DNA of 64,000 nt from Anseranas semipalmata. Lineage: Eukaryota > Chordata > Aves > Anseriformes > Anseranatidae. Position numbers and translations under genes: made by a program. Below are positions 51,779-64,000 of this stretch, one piece after another. The number at the start of each line of letters is the position of its first letter. Position 1 is the stretch's first letter. Under the pieces are notes generated by a model that had not been told where the DNA came from, ran no database searches, and worked only from the letters and a program-made list of their open reading frames with translations. The stretch lies in contig VXAA01000962.1 of assembly GCA_013399115.1 (NCBI GenBank), positions 361,787 to 425,786 on the forward strand. The letters run 5' to 3'.

Positions 51779-54700
51779 AGTATCTAATGTTTTTATTCTG
51801 TTGTCATCATTGTGCTTTTTGAGTTTTTTGTTTTAATTTTCCTGGTATTAGTGAAACAGAAGAAATAATGAAAGATGAACTAACTGAGAGAGAAACAAAG
51901 AGACAACTGGCAGCCCCAAATAAGGCTTTTAGCTGAAAAGACCTTTTCTTAGGGTACTAGAAATACATCTATGTCCTTATTGTCATGGCTTCTCTGAAGT
52001 AATGTGGCTGAAATTAAAATAAAATGTGATACCTTAATTTCATAAACATGCCAGTGTTACAAGTTTAGCAATGCTGAAAGTTACTGTGTTACTGCTCTCA
52101 TGGAGGTGATATCTCAGGCAGAAAAGGAGAGCACTTGGCAAGCAGGAAAAGAGGGAAAGATCTGTGGAGGGGGTGTTTTAAAAAGTCTTGTCGGAGTCAG
52201 TGCCTTCAGAGATATCTATCCGGAAATGATACAACCTATAATACTATTGTAAAAGATATGGATATATTGTACAAAAGAAAACCACACTAGACTCAATTGC
52301 TTGGACATTTGCTGGAAATTTGCCTTTCAGCAACAGAAGCTTATCTGCTGCAAAACTGAAACCAGTTAGTTCCCTGTAGGAGATCAACAGGACTAATCTG
52401 TTTTCTCAGCATGCCTTATTATGGAGAACCAGCACAAAGCAAAATTTTAAATTAATGGAAATATCATAAAATTGTACAACTTTTGACCACGCCATTTTCA
52501 CGATTTTGTACCACTGAGAGAAAAAGTACCAATTTTGTTGGTACTAATTTTTTTTTTTTTTAAACTGGCTCCCTAAATACCGGACTTTCATACAGCGAGT
52601 ACAGACAAACTCATAGTTAAGACAAACATTGTCAGAGATCATAATCATACAGCAGGATATTTACAATGCATCCTTTATCATATAATACATTGGCTAGCCA
52701 TGTATTAAACAAAATTATATAACAATTGTTTTCACTCTGTCTTAGGAATCAACTGTAGAGATTTTAAAAAATTCAATATACTTCTGAATAGAAAATATAC
52801 CTCTAAATACAAACAGAAGTTCCACTGAAGAATAGAAACAGATAAAAGGAAAAAGAATGTTGCCATCTAAATATGTACGGGTCATATGTACTTCTTCTTT
52901 GTGATTATAGAGCACAGAAAGAAAAAATCTTGAAAAACTTTGAAATTTATGAAATCTGTCCTCATCAATACAGAATTCTTCAGTGAACAATCCTTTTTAC
53001 AATAACAGAAGTTTTCAGATTAGAATCCTTCCCCTATCACAGAATTGTTTTTTGGGTTCAGGATTACATGGAAATCAAATGTTATCTTCTATCAGTTTGC
53101 TCTAAATGATCAGATCATAAGTCTGATGTTTTAATCACATTATTAATATGAATTGTACCAACTGTTCCAACTGGAATTTATTTCCTATAATTAACATTTT
53201 CTTCAAATCTTCCTTTTTCTTGGTAATGGTCTCAAACTAATTTATTCGCTAAGTCTGGCATGTTTCTTAGGATACAGAGTCCATCATTGCTCAAGTCTCT
53301 ATATCTCATAGCCAAAACATCAAGAGATAGAAAGTACAAGGCAAAACAAACAAGGAAACGGTATTTAAAATACTTACCTCAGTATTTCCCTGACCACTTT
53401 TCTTACTTCTAAACCACATACTCTTTCACACTCTTTAAATGTGGTGCTACACACGAAGCCAGCAACATCAACTATTGACACCAAACTCAAATAAGAAATC
53501 AGACTCGTTATGTTGTGATAGGCATCACATCAAGCAGAATCTGTCCATTCTGCTTCTTGGCAACTTAACTATTTCACAGAATTCTTATTCCCAGGCAAAG
53601 ATTCCAGAAGAGCCCAAATGCTGTGTTTAGGCATGTAAATCGGTAGTCTGACTTTCAGAAACGCTGGGTTCCAACCTTCACCTAGAGGACACTCATTAGC
53701 ATAGCAATTACCATCCACCAACTAGCAACCCAATACCTTGAAAGTCACCAAAGACTTCTGTGGTAGGTAAGTAGATTGTTGGAGACTAAGAACACATCCT
53801 GAAACACCATTTGGTAAATATGGAGCTTCAGAGAGACAGATGCAGACAAAGACCTCTGCTATCATGGCAGTATACATTTTACTGTTCTTGGAAAAACAGT
53901 TATGTCATAAGAAATTTGAATGTTAGTAGATCTCATTTTCCAAAGGTTTTATAATCATATGCTCTTTACAGTTTTGGTAATGTGCTTCATACAACTAGCG
54001 TTTTCTTTAACTGCCATTTCTTCTACTTTACTGTGGGAAGTTTTGAAGATATCGGTAAGAATGGTAGCCAAAGGGAAAAAAGCAGGAATGTTTTCACCTT
54101 GGTATGTGGGAAAACAAACTACTGTATCTCAAACAGAAATATTTTAGTTAGCAACTTGTTTTTCATTACTCAGGTTTATATTTTACTTGTCTGTATTTCT
54201 GGCAAGGTCCCTATAAAGAAATACTACCATGAAATTTAGCACTTCCAGAATCTAGTATTTGCTGAGACAATCTTCAGGAAAAATGCAATATTATTAAGAT
54301 TTAACTCACTAAATCACTTCATATCCCAGAAATTACTGAGGCCACATTCCATCCTATCTAACTAGAACCACTTCTCACCAGGCATGATCAATCTCAGGTA
54401 TGGAGCCATACCACAGTATTACACAGTGACTCCAGTTCTGGATCTAGGCTGCAAAGTTGTGAGCAGTTGCACTGAAGAATGCAAAATCACCTTGCATTAA
54501 TTTCTGGATGCTGGTATCTGTGACAAGAAAAGGTTATTTGAGAGTTCTTAATGACTGAAAATTGAGCCATCTGGAGCTTCACAGTACAGCTGGATACACA
54601 GCTCCTTATGGGCCAAGTGTCAAACGTGCAAGAAGAGTGCAGAAATTGAAAAAAAGAAAAGAAAAAAAGCAGCCAGAAATAACAGGCTTTTAGCATGTTC

Positions 54701-57195
54701 CTAAAAATGTGGTTTCTAGGGCACAATCTTAAGACATACAGGAGGACTTCATAAAATTCCTATTCCAAGGAGGTAAAGCAGACAACAATTTTCCTGATAT
54801 CTCCACTGTGAAGTGCACTGTAAGTACCTCTTTGTTATGTGCACGTGCAGTTGTTTTAAGATGTTAGATCAAGACATGGCAGTAAACAACGCTGAAAGCT
54901 AGTTTACCCTTACTACAATTGCACATATAAATAGCTGCTGCATGTACTAGTTTTAGATACTCGAGTAGTAACAGACACAGGTAACAAACACTAACAAGAA
55001 CTCCTTTTATATATTTTGAGTGAATTTTAAAGTGATTAAAAAAAAAAATCTAACTTTCCAGTATTAAAATATGCTGATTACAATCAGTCCAGTTTGATTA
55101 TTCCTTGATAAGAAAAGGCATCTGAATAATAAATCTAGATGCTATCAGATGATGATGACGACATACTAAAGGATGTATGGTCACTTCTACTGGAGACTTA
55201 GAGGTAGGATTTCACTTGAAATAATGACGGAATTTAAAATAAATGCAACTGATTTTAAGATGGTTTTAAAAAGGTCTTTAACATAGAGGCTTAGTAATAA
55301 GAGCTACAAGTTCTGATTTTAGTTTATGTTCTACCTGAAAAGCATGCTTAAAACTAATGCATCCTTGCATTCAGAGATTAGTTAATTTTTTTTTAATAAA
55401 CTGCTTTAAAATAAGAGGATCTTTTTAAAAATAAACCATATTCAGAAAAGTAAAATTGTTTCATTTATTCAGTAGTAATAATGAAAACCCTCGCTTCAAA
55501 AAAAGGATCCAGAGCAGGAGGATTTTTCCTACTTTCTCCTACAGTAATGCTGAGCATGTATAATTTCAGAAATAATAGTCCTTTGTTAAATTTAAAATCT
55601 TGTCACATTCAAGACACTTTCCTGTTACTTACACTAACATAACGGGCAAACTGCACTCACTGTTTTCCTTGGAATTTCCATTCACTCATTCCGCTCCACT
55701 AGAGGTGTGGTAATTCCTCCATGTCAGAAACAGTATTACTGTCTCCTATACGTATGAGCACACTTATTCCATCAGTATATCTGAAGCTATAGGGCAAGTG
55801 GTACCCATTGTAAGCCCAGTCCTTAGCGTTTTATTGCTGTTGTTGCAATACTGTAATAGCTGTAGTCCTCCACTGATCCTTGCTATCAAAGGTTATACAG
55901 GTTTTTCCACAAGGGTAAAAAGTGTTCTAATGTAATTGGCTATTGATCTGTTGTGATATACCAGAAGAAGAAAAAAAGATAATAAAAGTAATCCACAAAG
56001 TGTATTTTAATTAGGTGGTTGAAGCATGCTTTATTTTTCCAGAACTTTGGATAGTTTTCCCCCCCAGCCCTGCCAACTACAAGAGAATTATTGCTTTTTC
56101 CTTGGAAGTTTAGCAGTATAAGAATAGAATTAGGCAGAATTACACAAATTGTACTCAGGAAGATTAAACATAAGACTGGAGGATGAAGCTTCCAAAGTAG
56201 GACTTCCTATGACAAAATTCTAGGAAGGAGAAAGGGGGCTTCTTCCCTCTCTCTAATAAGACACTTCCACATTCATCAAAAAGCTCTGTAGTTGGGAAAG
56301 CAAAAGCTAAACAGAGATAACCAGAGACCCATATTACGATAACTGCTACACAACAGTGACCGCAACGGAAACCTTAAGTACACTTCGCTTACGTATATTA
56401 ACAAGCTCTATGTAAGAAGACAGATAGAGATATTAAAATCCATAGTTGCTTCAGAGGGTAGAAGATTTCCCAAATACTGGGTTGAAAGAAGATTAAGGGA
56501 ATCCCACATTCTTTCAGGATTCATTTGTTAGCCACAAATTTATTCTTCTGATCAGCCCAGCCCTCTTTATCCCCTACACAGAGATCAGTCTCAAAGGAAG
56601 GTTGCCACCATGTTCAGATACAGAGTTGGGGCAATAAATAATCTTCCCAGTAAGAAACATTGTTTTGTGAGGATTTTTAACTTCTATCACATTATGTACA
56701 AAATAAAATTATTTTTAACTTCAAATATCTCCTGTTTCCCCTGTACACATTCACATACTGAAACCTCAATAAAAAAGCTCAGGACTTTATCTACATTTTT
56801 AAAACTATTCTCATCACTTGAACTTCTTAGCTTGAAATGCATTGATTGAAGTAGAAAAGCAAATAAACTTTAAATGTTAATGTGAACTCATAAATTATGT
56901 ACAAAAAGTCACAGGACAGAATTAAACCCTGATGAACCTGAATCTTTAATCTCAAAGGAATTATCATTTTTTGCCAAACCCAATAACTCGGATCAATTTG
57001 TTTTAGTACTAAAGACAGGTGATATTTTAAAATTAATTCTGATTATTTTATTGTAAAAAAAGAAAAAAACTGTTAACAGCAGATTATCATTATGGCTGCA
57101 GAAGTAACAGGATTAATTGGGAATCTACTGGAGAACTCTTAATGAATGATTCAGAATCTTGTAATATTGTCAATTCCAGTTCAATAGCAAAGATG

Positions 57196-57225
57196 TTAAC
57201 ATTTAAATGGTTTAACATTTAAATG
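57196..57225. repeat. Near-tandem 14-bp duplication
   Basis: TTAACATTTAAATG occurs at 57196-57209 and 57212-57225, separated by two bases. It looks like a slippage or small tandem duplication. Confidence 0.85.
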
Positions 57226-57833
57226 AATGACATTTGTTTTTATGGCTATTCCAGGGAGGGTAATCTGCTTCAGACTTCCTGGGTTTATTCTCAGTGGCTG
57301 AATAACAAAGACATAAAATTCTTCAAATTATACTGTATCAGCAAAAGAGTTCTTTTAAAAATGTTTACTATTTGCAACAAAATTAGCCACCTTATTTTAA
57401 AGTAAGCATGTCTAAAAAGCTTAGCCTCACAGGTGGTTATATCTATGAAAAAAGTACTTTTAAAGCAACTCTCTCTCTGCCTCTATAGACTCCAGTCAGC
57501 TGGAAAGTCAACATATCAGACAGATTGATATTTGACTTCAGTTAATATTTCTGTTAGTTCTACACCTTCCATAATTTTTGAATATTTTAAAACTAACAAA
57601 AAAATAAAGATCCTTTAGTACATAAGGGAAAAACAATGACCCAATACAAATGATACTAGATTATTATTGATTTCCTTTTAAAATCACCTGCTAAGTCTAA
57701 GAACAGCTATTTAACTGTAAGCTTTCAATGTTATTTCAAGTATTTGTTAAAATGTTTTCAGTTGAAATGCTGGAAATTTTAAATTCTCCTATGTAAGTTC
57801 TAAGTTCTATGTAAGTTTTAAGTTCTCCTATGC

Positions 57834-57851
57834 TTTTTTTTTTTTTTTTTT
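57834..57851. repeat. Poly-T run (18 bases)
   Basis: Homopolymer on the plus strand, poly-A on the gene strand. Just before it, TAAGTTCT-type units recur several times (57794-57828), suggesting local slippage. Confidence 0.9.
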
Positions 57852-58900
57852 AACACATTTCCGTCCAAACAAGAAGTTTCCCAGGCTCCATATCACCAGC
57901 TGGAATAATCAGAAGACAAGAGTATTATTCAAACTTAGTTCAGGCAGCTTCTTCGAAATGCAGTCACCACACATAAAATTGAAAGTACTGTGGAAATACA
58001 CCTGAAGTGCAAATACTGTACTGTACTGCATTGCAAAATGTTACCTACTCTGTGTTTAAATAATTCAAAGCAATACAGTTTCTCTAATGCTAATATAAGT
58101 GTATTTTCTCTTAGGGAGTTAATTCTTGATTTATTGTTAACAATTTTCATATTTAAGTGAATTTCATGTACAGCTTCTGCTGAATTACTGAAAGATTCTT
58201 CTGAATTTTGCCATTTTAATGGAACTGTTACATTTAGCATTTTTGTTGCATCTGTGGCATTCTACTGAATAGTTATTTCCTACTTATCATGGAAAAGAAT
58301 CATTTATTTAACTGAAGTGCAGTCTGAGTTACTTAAACTGAGGAAGAGTTTATTCCAATAGTGACAGATATTTTCATAGGTTTTTCTACTTGTATCACAC
58401 AAAACTGAGCACTAAGCTTGGCATATCATACTTCATCTTATTAAGTGTGATATCTTTTGAATATACTGATAAAAAAGGAAGATATGTCCATACAACATTC
58501 TTCCTGGTCCTTGAAACCCAAGTACTATCACCTTTCATTTATTAAATTCACCTGAGAAAACAAAGAAACTACTGTGAAGAAGCTCAAGACTACAAAATCT
58601 TTACTCACACCAAACTGATCAAGAGATCAGCCTCCTTCTGTTACAACTGCTTAAATAATACTGCCATCATCCAAATAATTTAATTTAAGAAAGGCAATGT
58701 TTAAAAAATATATTTTTTAAATGATATTTCATCATTACATTTTGATGTTAGGTTGGCAGCTTTAAGTAAGTAAATCACACTTGCACCTAAAGGATCTCTA
58801 AAGCTTTTCACATACTTTGAATGATGAAGTTACCTGATAAAACAGGTTCACACACTTATCCAAACATCTCTGCTCTAAAAATCTCTGGCTGAAAATGATA

Positions 58901-58951
58901 GGTGGAAACAGGAGTTCCGTTTCCACCAAATAGGTAGTGGAAACAGGAGTT
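58901..58951. repeat. Hairpin plus 15-bp direct repeat near the CTNND2 exon donor
   Basis: GGTGGAAAC (58901-58909) and GTTTCCACC (58919-58927) form a perfect 9-bp stem around a 9-base loop. GTGGAAACAGGAGTT (58902-58916) is repeated exactly at 58937-58951. On the CTNND2 strand this lies about 280-330 nt into the intron after the donor. It could be a small duplication or a structured element near the splice site. Confidence 0.8.
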
Positions 58952-59228
58952 TTTCTACTAATCCACTCAGACTACAGCAAGTCAATGAATTCCAAATATG
59001 ACCACTATCTTGTTACTGGACAAAGCAGACAACAATTACATTAAATTCATCCTCTTCTTGAACTTTTCTTTAAAAAAAAAAAAAGTGTCTCAGAATGTGA
59101 AATTCCAAACTCTACTAAAATCTCATGCTCCCTGTTGTATATTTTTTTTTACAAGATGATCAATACTATTTGTTTTCAATGGTAATTCATAACAGCAGCA
59201 AAACTCATTACCAAACAAAGGAATTAGC

Positions 59229-59373
<145 letters not shown>

Positions 59374-62300
59374 TTTAACTTCTCTTGAGATTAAGAAGGA
59401 ATTTCAGTACATAAAATAATTGTGCAAAAAATGTTAGTGCATCATCTTACGGGAAACCTTTTTTGTTTTAACACATTCACAATTAAAATTCTTGTGGTAA
59501 CACCTACTCGTTCCTTCATTCACTTTAATGATATGTGTTGTAGAAGGAGCCAGTTTATCAGGAATGGAAATTCCAAACACATTAAACAATTCGGGCCAAT
59601 GTCAAAGTCATTCACAGTTCATGTAGATCTCTTACTAGAATAAAAATATCTTTTTAAAAAGGTGATCTAACTATGCTATGTCATAAGGAACAATTTGTGT
59701 CACTTAAAAAAGATGTAAAGTTCTACAGATGATCATGTGGTGATGAAAGCTTTCCTACTAAAGAAAAAAATCCGTCAGCACAGTACAGACTATTGAAATA
59801 AACTAAATTGAAGGTATATTGTTATGGATTGAACATGGTTTAATTTCAGCATTTAATGATGTGCAGAAGGAAAACTCAAGTAGTTTTGGACAAAAGCTCT
59901 GTTAAAAATCCTGTCACTAATTGAATATATTTTCTTTTATTCTGTCAAGGAAGCCAAACTAGACCCACCAGGCAAGATTCATCCACAGAGCTCATATATA
60001 TATTTTCAATACATTTTCATTTTTTATACACAAAAGACTATTTTCTTAAATTAAAAAAAAAAAAAAAAAGGCAAGAACAAGCCAAGTAAAATCCTCACTA
60101 TTCACTATACAGAGCTATATTTCCCATGTACGGTATCAGTGCTTTTACCAAATACAAAACAGAAACACTTTTAGGGAATTGTGCTTATTTTAATTTTGCC
60201 AAACATCGCTGCCCCTTCATTTTGTTCAGTTACATAAAATCATGTTCATAGGTAAAAGGAAACAGTTCTCTGGCCTCTCTTCTTTGCATTTGTTGAAGGC
60301 TGAAGGAGATGTATTTAGCGAATCCACTTGTTAAATTATCCTTGTGTCCACACAAATGCACCCATTATCTCTTTCTCCCTCTTTTTTTTCGAAAGAGACC
60401 TCCCTGTGCTGCAGAGGTATGGGAGAGATTGCCTTGAATAACTGCCCAGTAATGTTTTGCCTACCAGAGGAACAGCACTGGAAAAGATTTGGGTCCAGCT
60501 CTTATGTCCGCTAGGTGCCACTGAAGAACTCGGCATTTGAGGGAAAGGAAGAAATGGCAGAGGCAGAGGAAAGGATTCAAAAGTCTTCATCCTGTCTGTT
60601 ACCTAAAACCTTTGACCAAGAAGCCAACAGTATATGGAGGCATAACATTTGTACATCTCTGTCACTAGGGAAAACGTAACTGAAATGGAAGAAGGAAATG
60701 GCTGGTGGTTGTTCTATCCGATTTAGCTGGGCCATCCCCCTTTGTTTCTAGTTACTGGCACAGAATAACTTCTGTCCTGCACTAAAAGTAATGCGGGACC
60801 TCCACACAGATCATGTGCAGTAAGAAAAAGCTGGTGTACACTTAAGTGGCCACTGACTATTTGACAGAGCCTACTTAATTCTGTATTCATTACTCCAAGC
60901 AAGACTACCAAGGGTACACCACAATCAAAAGAGTCAGACTGATGTAAAGAGCCAACCAAGATGTAACACTACTACTCACTGAATGTTAATAGTGCATCAG
61001 GAATCGCAGTTAGTGTTCTCTGCACGTGCTTTTGTTGTACTCCAAAATGTTTTTTCCTAGTTGTTTGTAGATAACACTATTAAAAACCACATCATAATAA
61101 TCCCCTGCTTTAGATACGCCTACTTCACACAGGGCATTTGTCTGCTCACCTAGTAAAATCAATTGTTTGAGAAGAGACTGTTGATCAACTTTCCAAGAGT
61201 TGTTATTCAAATCCCAGCCTTGTTTGGGTGAAATAATACGCTTACTGCAGAAAGGATTGCAACAGAAATATTACTGAAGCTTTGAAAAACATAAAATCAA
61301 AGTGTTATAGAATTTGCTACGCTAACATGCTTATATCTAAGCACATAAGCACTGAGAAATGTTGATAGTATGAAATAAAACAAACAAAACCAAACTTAAC
61401 ATTACATTTACTTTCAAAACAAAAGCAAAAGCTATAACAGCTGTTCTATTCCACAGCCTTTTTAAGTTACTTTATTCTACCATGGCAATGATACCAACGC
61501 AGATTTTGAAGCTTAGCATATGGTTTCAGCCACCCAGCTTCACCTCCTGTCCCAGGTGAAGCAGGCCAGGCATGTTCTTGTCCATGGCCTAATAGAAGGC
61601 ACTTTTTTTTTTTTTAACCCGCATCACCTTTTTCTTTCTGATATCTGCATTGTACATCTTCTCATATATTTTATGTGCTTCATATTCCTTCAGTTGATCA
61701 CTCCAGTTAACTACTTTCCAGACACTACTTCATCTTCCCAACTAAAACCCTTATGCCACGAGAAAAAAAATGTTCTGAAGACAAATTAATCATGATTCTG
61801 GTCTTCAAAATACACTTTTCTATACTTGTCTATCATTTATATTTCTTACTCCTTTCTGTTCTCTTCTGTATTCCCTCTTTCTTTCATTTCCTAGCATACT
61901 TCATGACTCATCCTCTGCTAATCTCCTTCAGTCCTACTACTCTAGCAAATTCCCTAAAATTATACCTTTAAGCAGCCTTTCTCTCTAGATAATTGGTCCC
62001 TTACTGAAGGAACACTTCTCTTCTTGAGATGCAGAAATTCATGTTTTCTGGTTTCACTGTCCACATTATTGAAGTCCTGCCCTGCAGAGATGAATGAAAA
62101 AGAACAGTTGTGTGTATGTCCCTCCTCAAGCAGGAAGCAGAGGGGTACTGGATCACTTAAGGAAAAAATAACCTTGGGTTGCTAGAGCATGAAAGCAGCT
62201 GGAATAGGTAATTAGTAACTTCATTACTAGCTTGCTTCAATGGCCACTATTTCTCACTTCATTGTCTTCTGTCAGGTGACATCAGAAGTTACCAAGGGAA

Positions 62301-64000
62301 GGAAGGAGACAAAAGGTGGGGGATTGACGGTGTGTGAGCGGGCAGATCCATACAACTATTTTCCCATAATTGTCTTCAACATTCAATTTAACAAAAAACT
62401 GTGTTAGGTATTCCCTTATGTGATGTCCAATGTGCTGGTCCACAGGGTTGCCTTTGGAATGAAAGAAGAAAAGGATTCAAGTAAGAGTAAGGAGTCTGCT
62501 ATTCCTCTTTATCAAGAATCTCCGTCAGAAAAAAAATTAATAAGCTTCCTCCTCTTTGTTTGGGAAGCAGTTAGAGTGACTAATATTTGAATAAATCCCT
62601 ATGTTTAGATTTCAAGCAGCTGTCACAGTGCAAGAAAACAGAAACTAGAAATAGTATTTGCTTACATTTTATAAAAATAACCACTGAACCTGACTCTGTC
62701 ATTTGTCTTATTTGTTCTGTTTACAATCATTTTCACCAGTTCATGCCATGTTGTGTTATCATCACAACCTTCTATTATTCATCTGAATCAAGCTAATCGG
62801 AACGTCAAATTTAAAACCAAATTCCTACCCACTGATTATGCAAATCTGTTGTCAAGACAATCGCAGAATGAAGAACTGCAGAAACTACATTGCAACATGA
62901 AAATTAATTTAAGTAATGCCATGTCAAATGCAGCTTCATAGACTGCACTACAAAGGCCGATGATGCCAAAGCAAGTGCACACGCCAAGGCCAGGCAAAGC
63001 TGAAATGACCAGTCTGACACAACGGGTGTGGGAGCGTGAAGCCAATGGAAAGATCAGACATCGTGATGAGAGTAACCCAGAGAAATTACTCAAGAGAGCA
63101 GCTTGGAACGGAAGGAACTTCATGACAACTTTATCAAATTGTTCGGAAGTGCTAAGAAGAGTATGTATCTCCTAGGGCCTGAAGCAATTTATGTTTAAAA
63201 GTCATAATTGTTTACTGTCAATGTATTTTTTTGGAAAAAATATTAATTAGTCCATAGAGAGCAACCGGACAGGTTTCCTTTTTCAGTCTGTGACTTCTAT
63301 TCCACCTACCCTCTGCAGCCATTAAAGCATCAAGCAGTAAGTAAGACTTGAGGCAGGTCATGTGTCTAACAGTGGTCGAGAAAACTGAACAGGCCTGAGG
63401 GAAATCTTCCCAGCCTTCAGCCAGGTTGTGAACTCTGAGCTCAGAGCACACCAACGAGAGGTGTTTGGGTTAGTTCCTGGTTTGTATCTGCTGAGTGCCT
63501 TGGATTGACTCATCTGAATGCTGGGAGGAGTAAAACAGCTCAAAAGAAATCTTGCTGATATCTAGAGCTGATCTCACCTTACTCTGCCCTTTATGATCTT
63601 AAAAGCAATCCTTCAATCCTTTCACAGGCAGATGTGTATTGATGCTGAGCAAAAGACACAGCAAAATCAGTAGAGATGGTAAAAAGCAGCTGAAAAATAA
63701 TTTAAATTAGATCTAAATTTAGGCTGAACAGCCTTGTGAATTTATTGAATTCCTAAGAATCTTAAGGTCACAACATAAATAGAAAAAGTGTTTAGCTTCT
63801 GACAGTGAATATGCTATACAAAAACAAATTGGTGCACTGATGATCATTTGAATCTTCAAATACAGACAAATAACAGTACTGAGGAAAGGTTGGGAATCCC
63901 CGGTGAGATGAACAGAGAAAGCCTGATTACAGATAAACAAAAGAAATGGTCTCATGGACTGAAGTCTTTTATAGAAATATCTTAGAAAACACAGAACTTC
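59374..64000 (-). other. CTNND2: CTNND2 intron upstream of the coiled-coil exon (partial)
   Basis: This is AT-rich non-coding sequence between the acceptor and the window edge. I looked on the minus strand for the preceding CTNND2 coding exon (the serine/threonine-rich N-terminus ending in VKEQ) and did not see it, so that exon lies beyond the window. A 17-base poly-A run is at 60053-60069 and a poly-T run at about 61604-61615. Short open frames on both strands (for example 60336-60590 minus, 62836-63123 minus) have no recognisable domain and overlap frames on the other strand. No repeat family was recognised. Confidence 0.8.
60053..60069. repeat. Poly-A run (17 bases)
   Basis: Homopolymer in the upstream CTNND2 intron. 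No retroposon body is evident beside it. Confidence 0.9.

Larger units (their letters stand above)
50817..58900. other. CTNND2: Non-coding intronic sequence
   Basis: AT-rich intron. It holds a perfect 10-bp hairpin at 51751-51778, a T-rich run near 52550-52561, a 14-bp tandem duplication at 57196-57225 and an 18-base poly-T run at 57834-57851. Frames are at most 101 codons and unrecognised. No CTNND2 exon found. Confidence 0.55.

Noticed and set aside
60336..60590. Preceding CTNND2 exon in the upstream intron
   Set aside because: The minus-strand translation does not match the CTNND2 N-terminus and lacks the expected VKEQ end with a donor.

Overview
The window is vertebrate nuclear DNA, almost certainly avian, and nearly all of it is intron. 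Three things point to a bird: CR1 LINE fragments ending in the typical octamer (ATTCTATG-type) terminus, an avian-style solo retroviral LTR, and sparse repeats in an AT-rich background. The LTR resembles families I associate with Neoaves more than with chicken, but that is a weak impression. No bacterial, phage or operon features are present.

One protein-coding exon can be supported. It is a 113-bp internal exon on the minus strand (59235-59347) with consensus splice sites. It encodes the N-terminal coiled-coil segment of delta-2 catenin (CTNND2, neural plakophilin-related armadillo protein). The 4.6 kb at higher coordinates is therefore the upstream intron. The ~59 kb at lower coordinates is the start of a very long downstream intron. 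I searched both flanks by eye for neighbouring CTNND2 exons and found none. The many open frames of 60-180 codons are chance frames: most have shadows on the opposite strand, and several start only at GTG, TTG or CTG.

Layout by coordinate. 4.0 kb: a pentanucleotide microsatellite. 10.1 kb: a GC-rich ~85-bp block with an inverted ~95% identical copy at 50.65 kb. 12.3 kb: an old CR1. 15.4-16.0 kb: an intact solo LTR with a perfect 5-bp target-site duplication, in the same orientation as CTNND2. 19.8-20.0 kb: a younger CR1 3' end. 28.4-28.7 kb: a strong CpG island. 31.95-32.65 kb: an isolated GC-rich block with a splice-acceptor-like start, a short open frame and an AATAAA. 47.6-47.9 kb: a probable hAT-type DNA transposon relic. 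58.9 kb: a hairpin plus direct repeat just downstream of the CTNND2 exon donor. Two short runs of N (16207-16214 and 42895-42915) mark sequencing dropouts beside homopolymers.

I did not find a new multi-gene system. The best candidates for a second look are the intronic CpG island, the antisense GC-rich terminal-exon-like block at 32 kb, the sense-oriented LTR and the dispersed GC-rich inverted pair.
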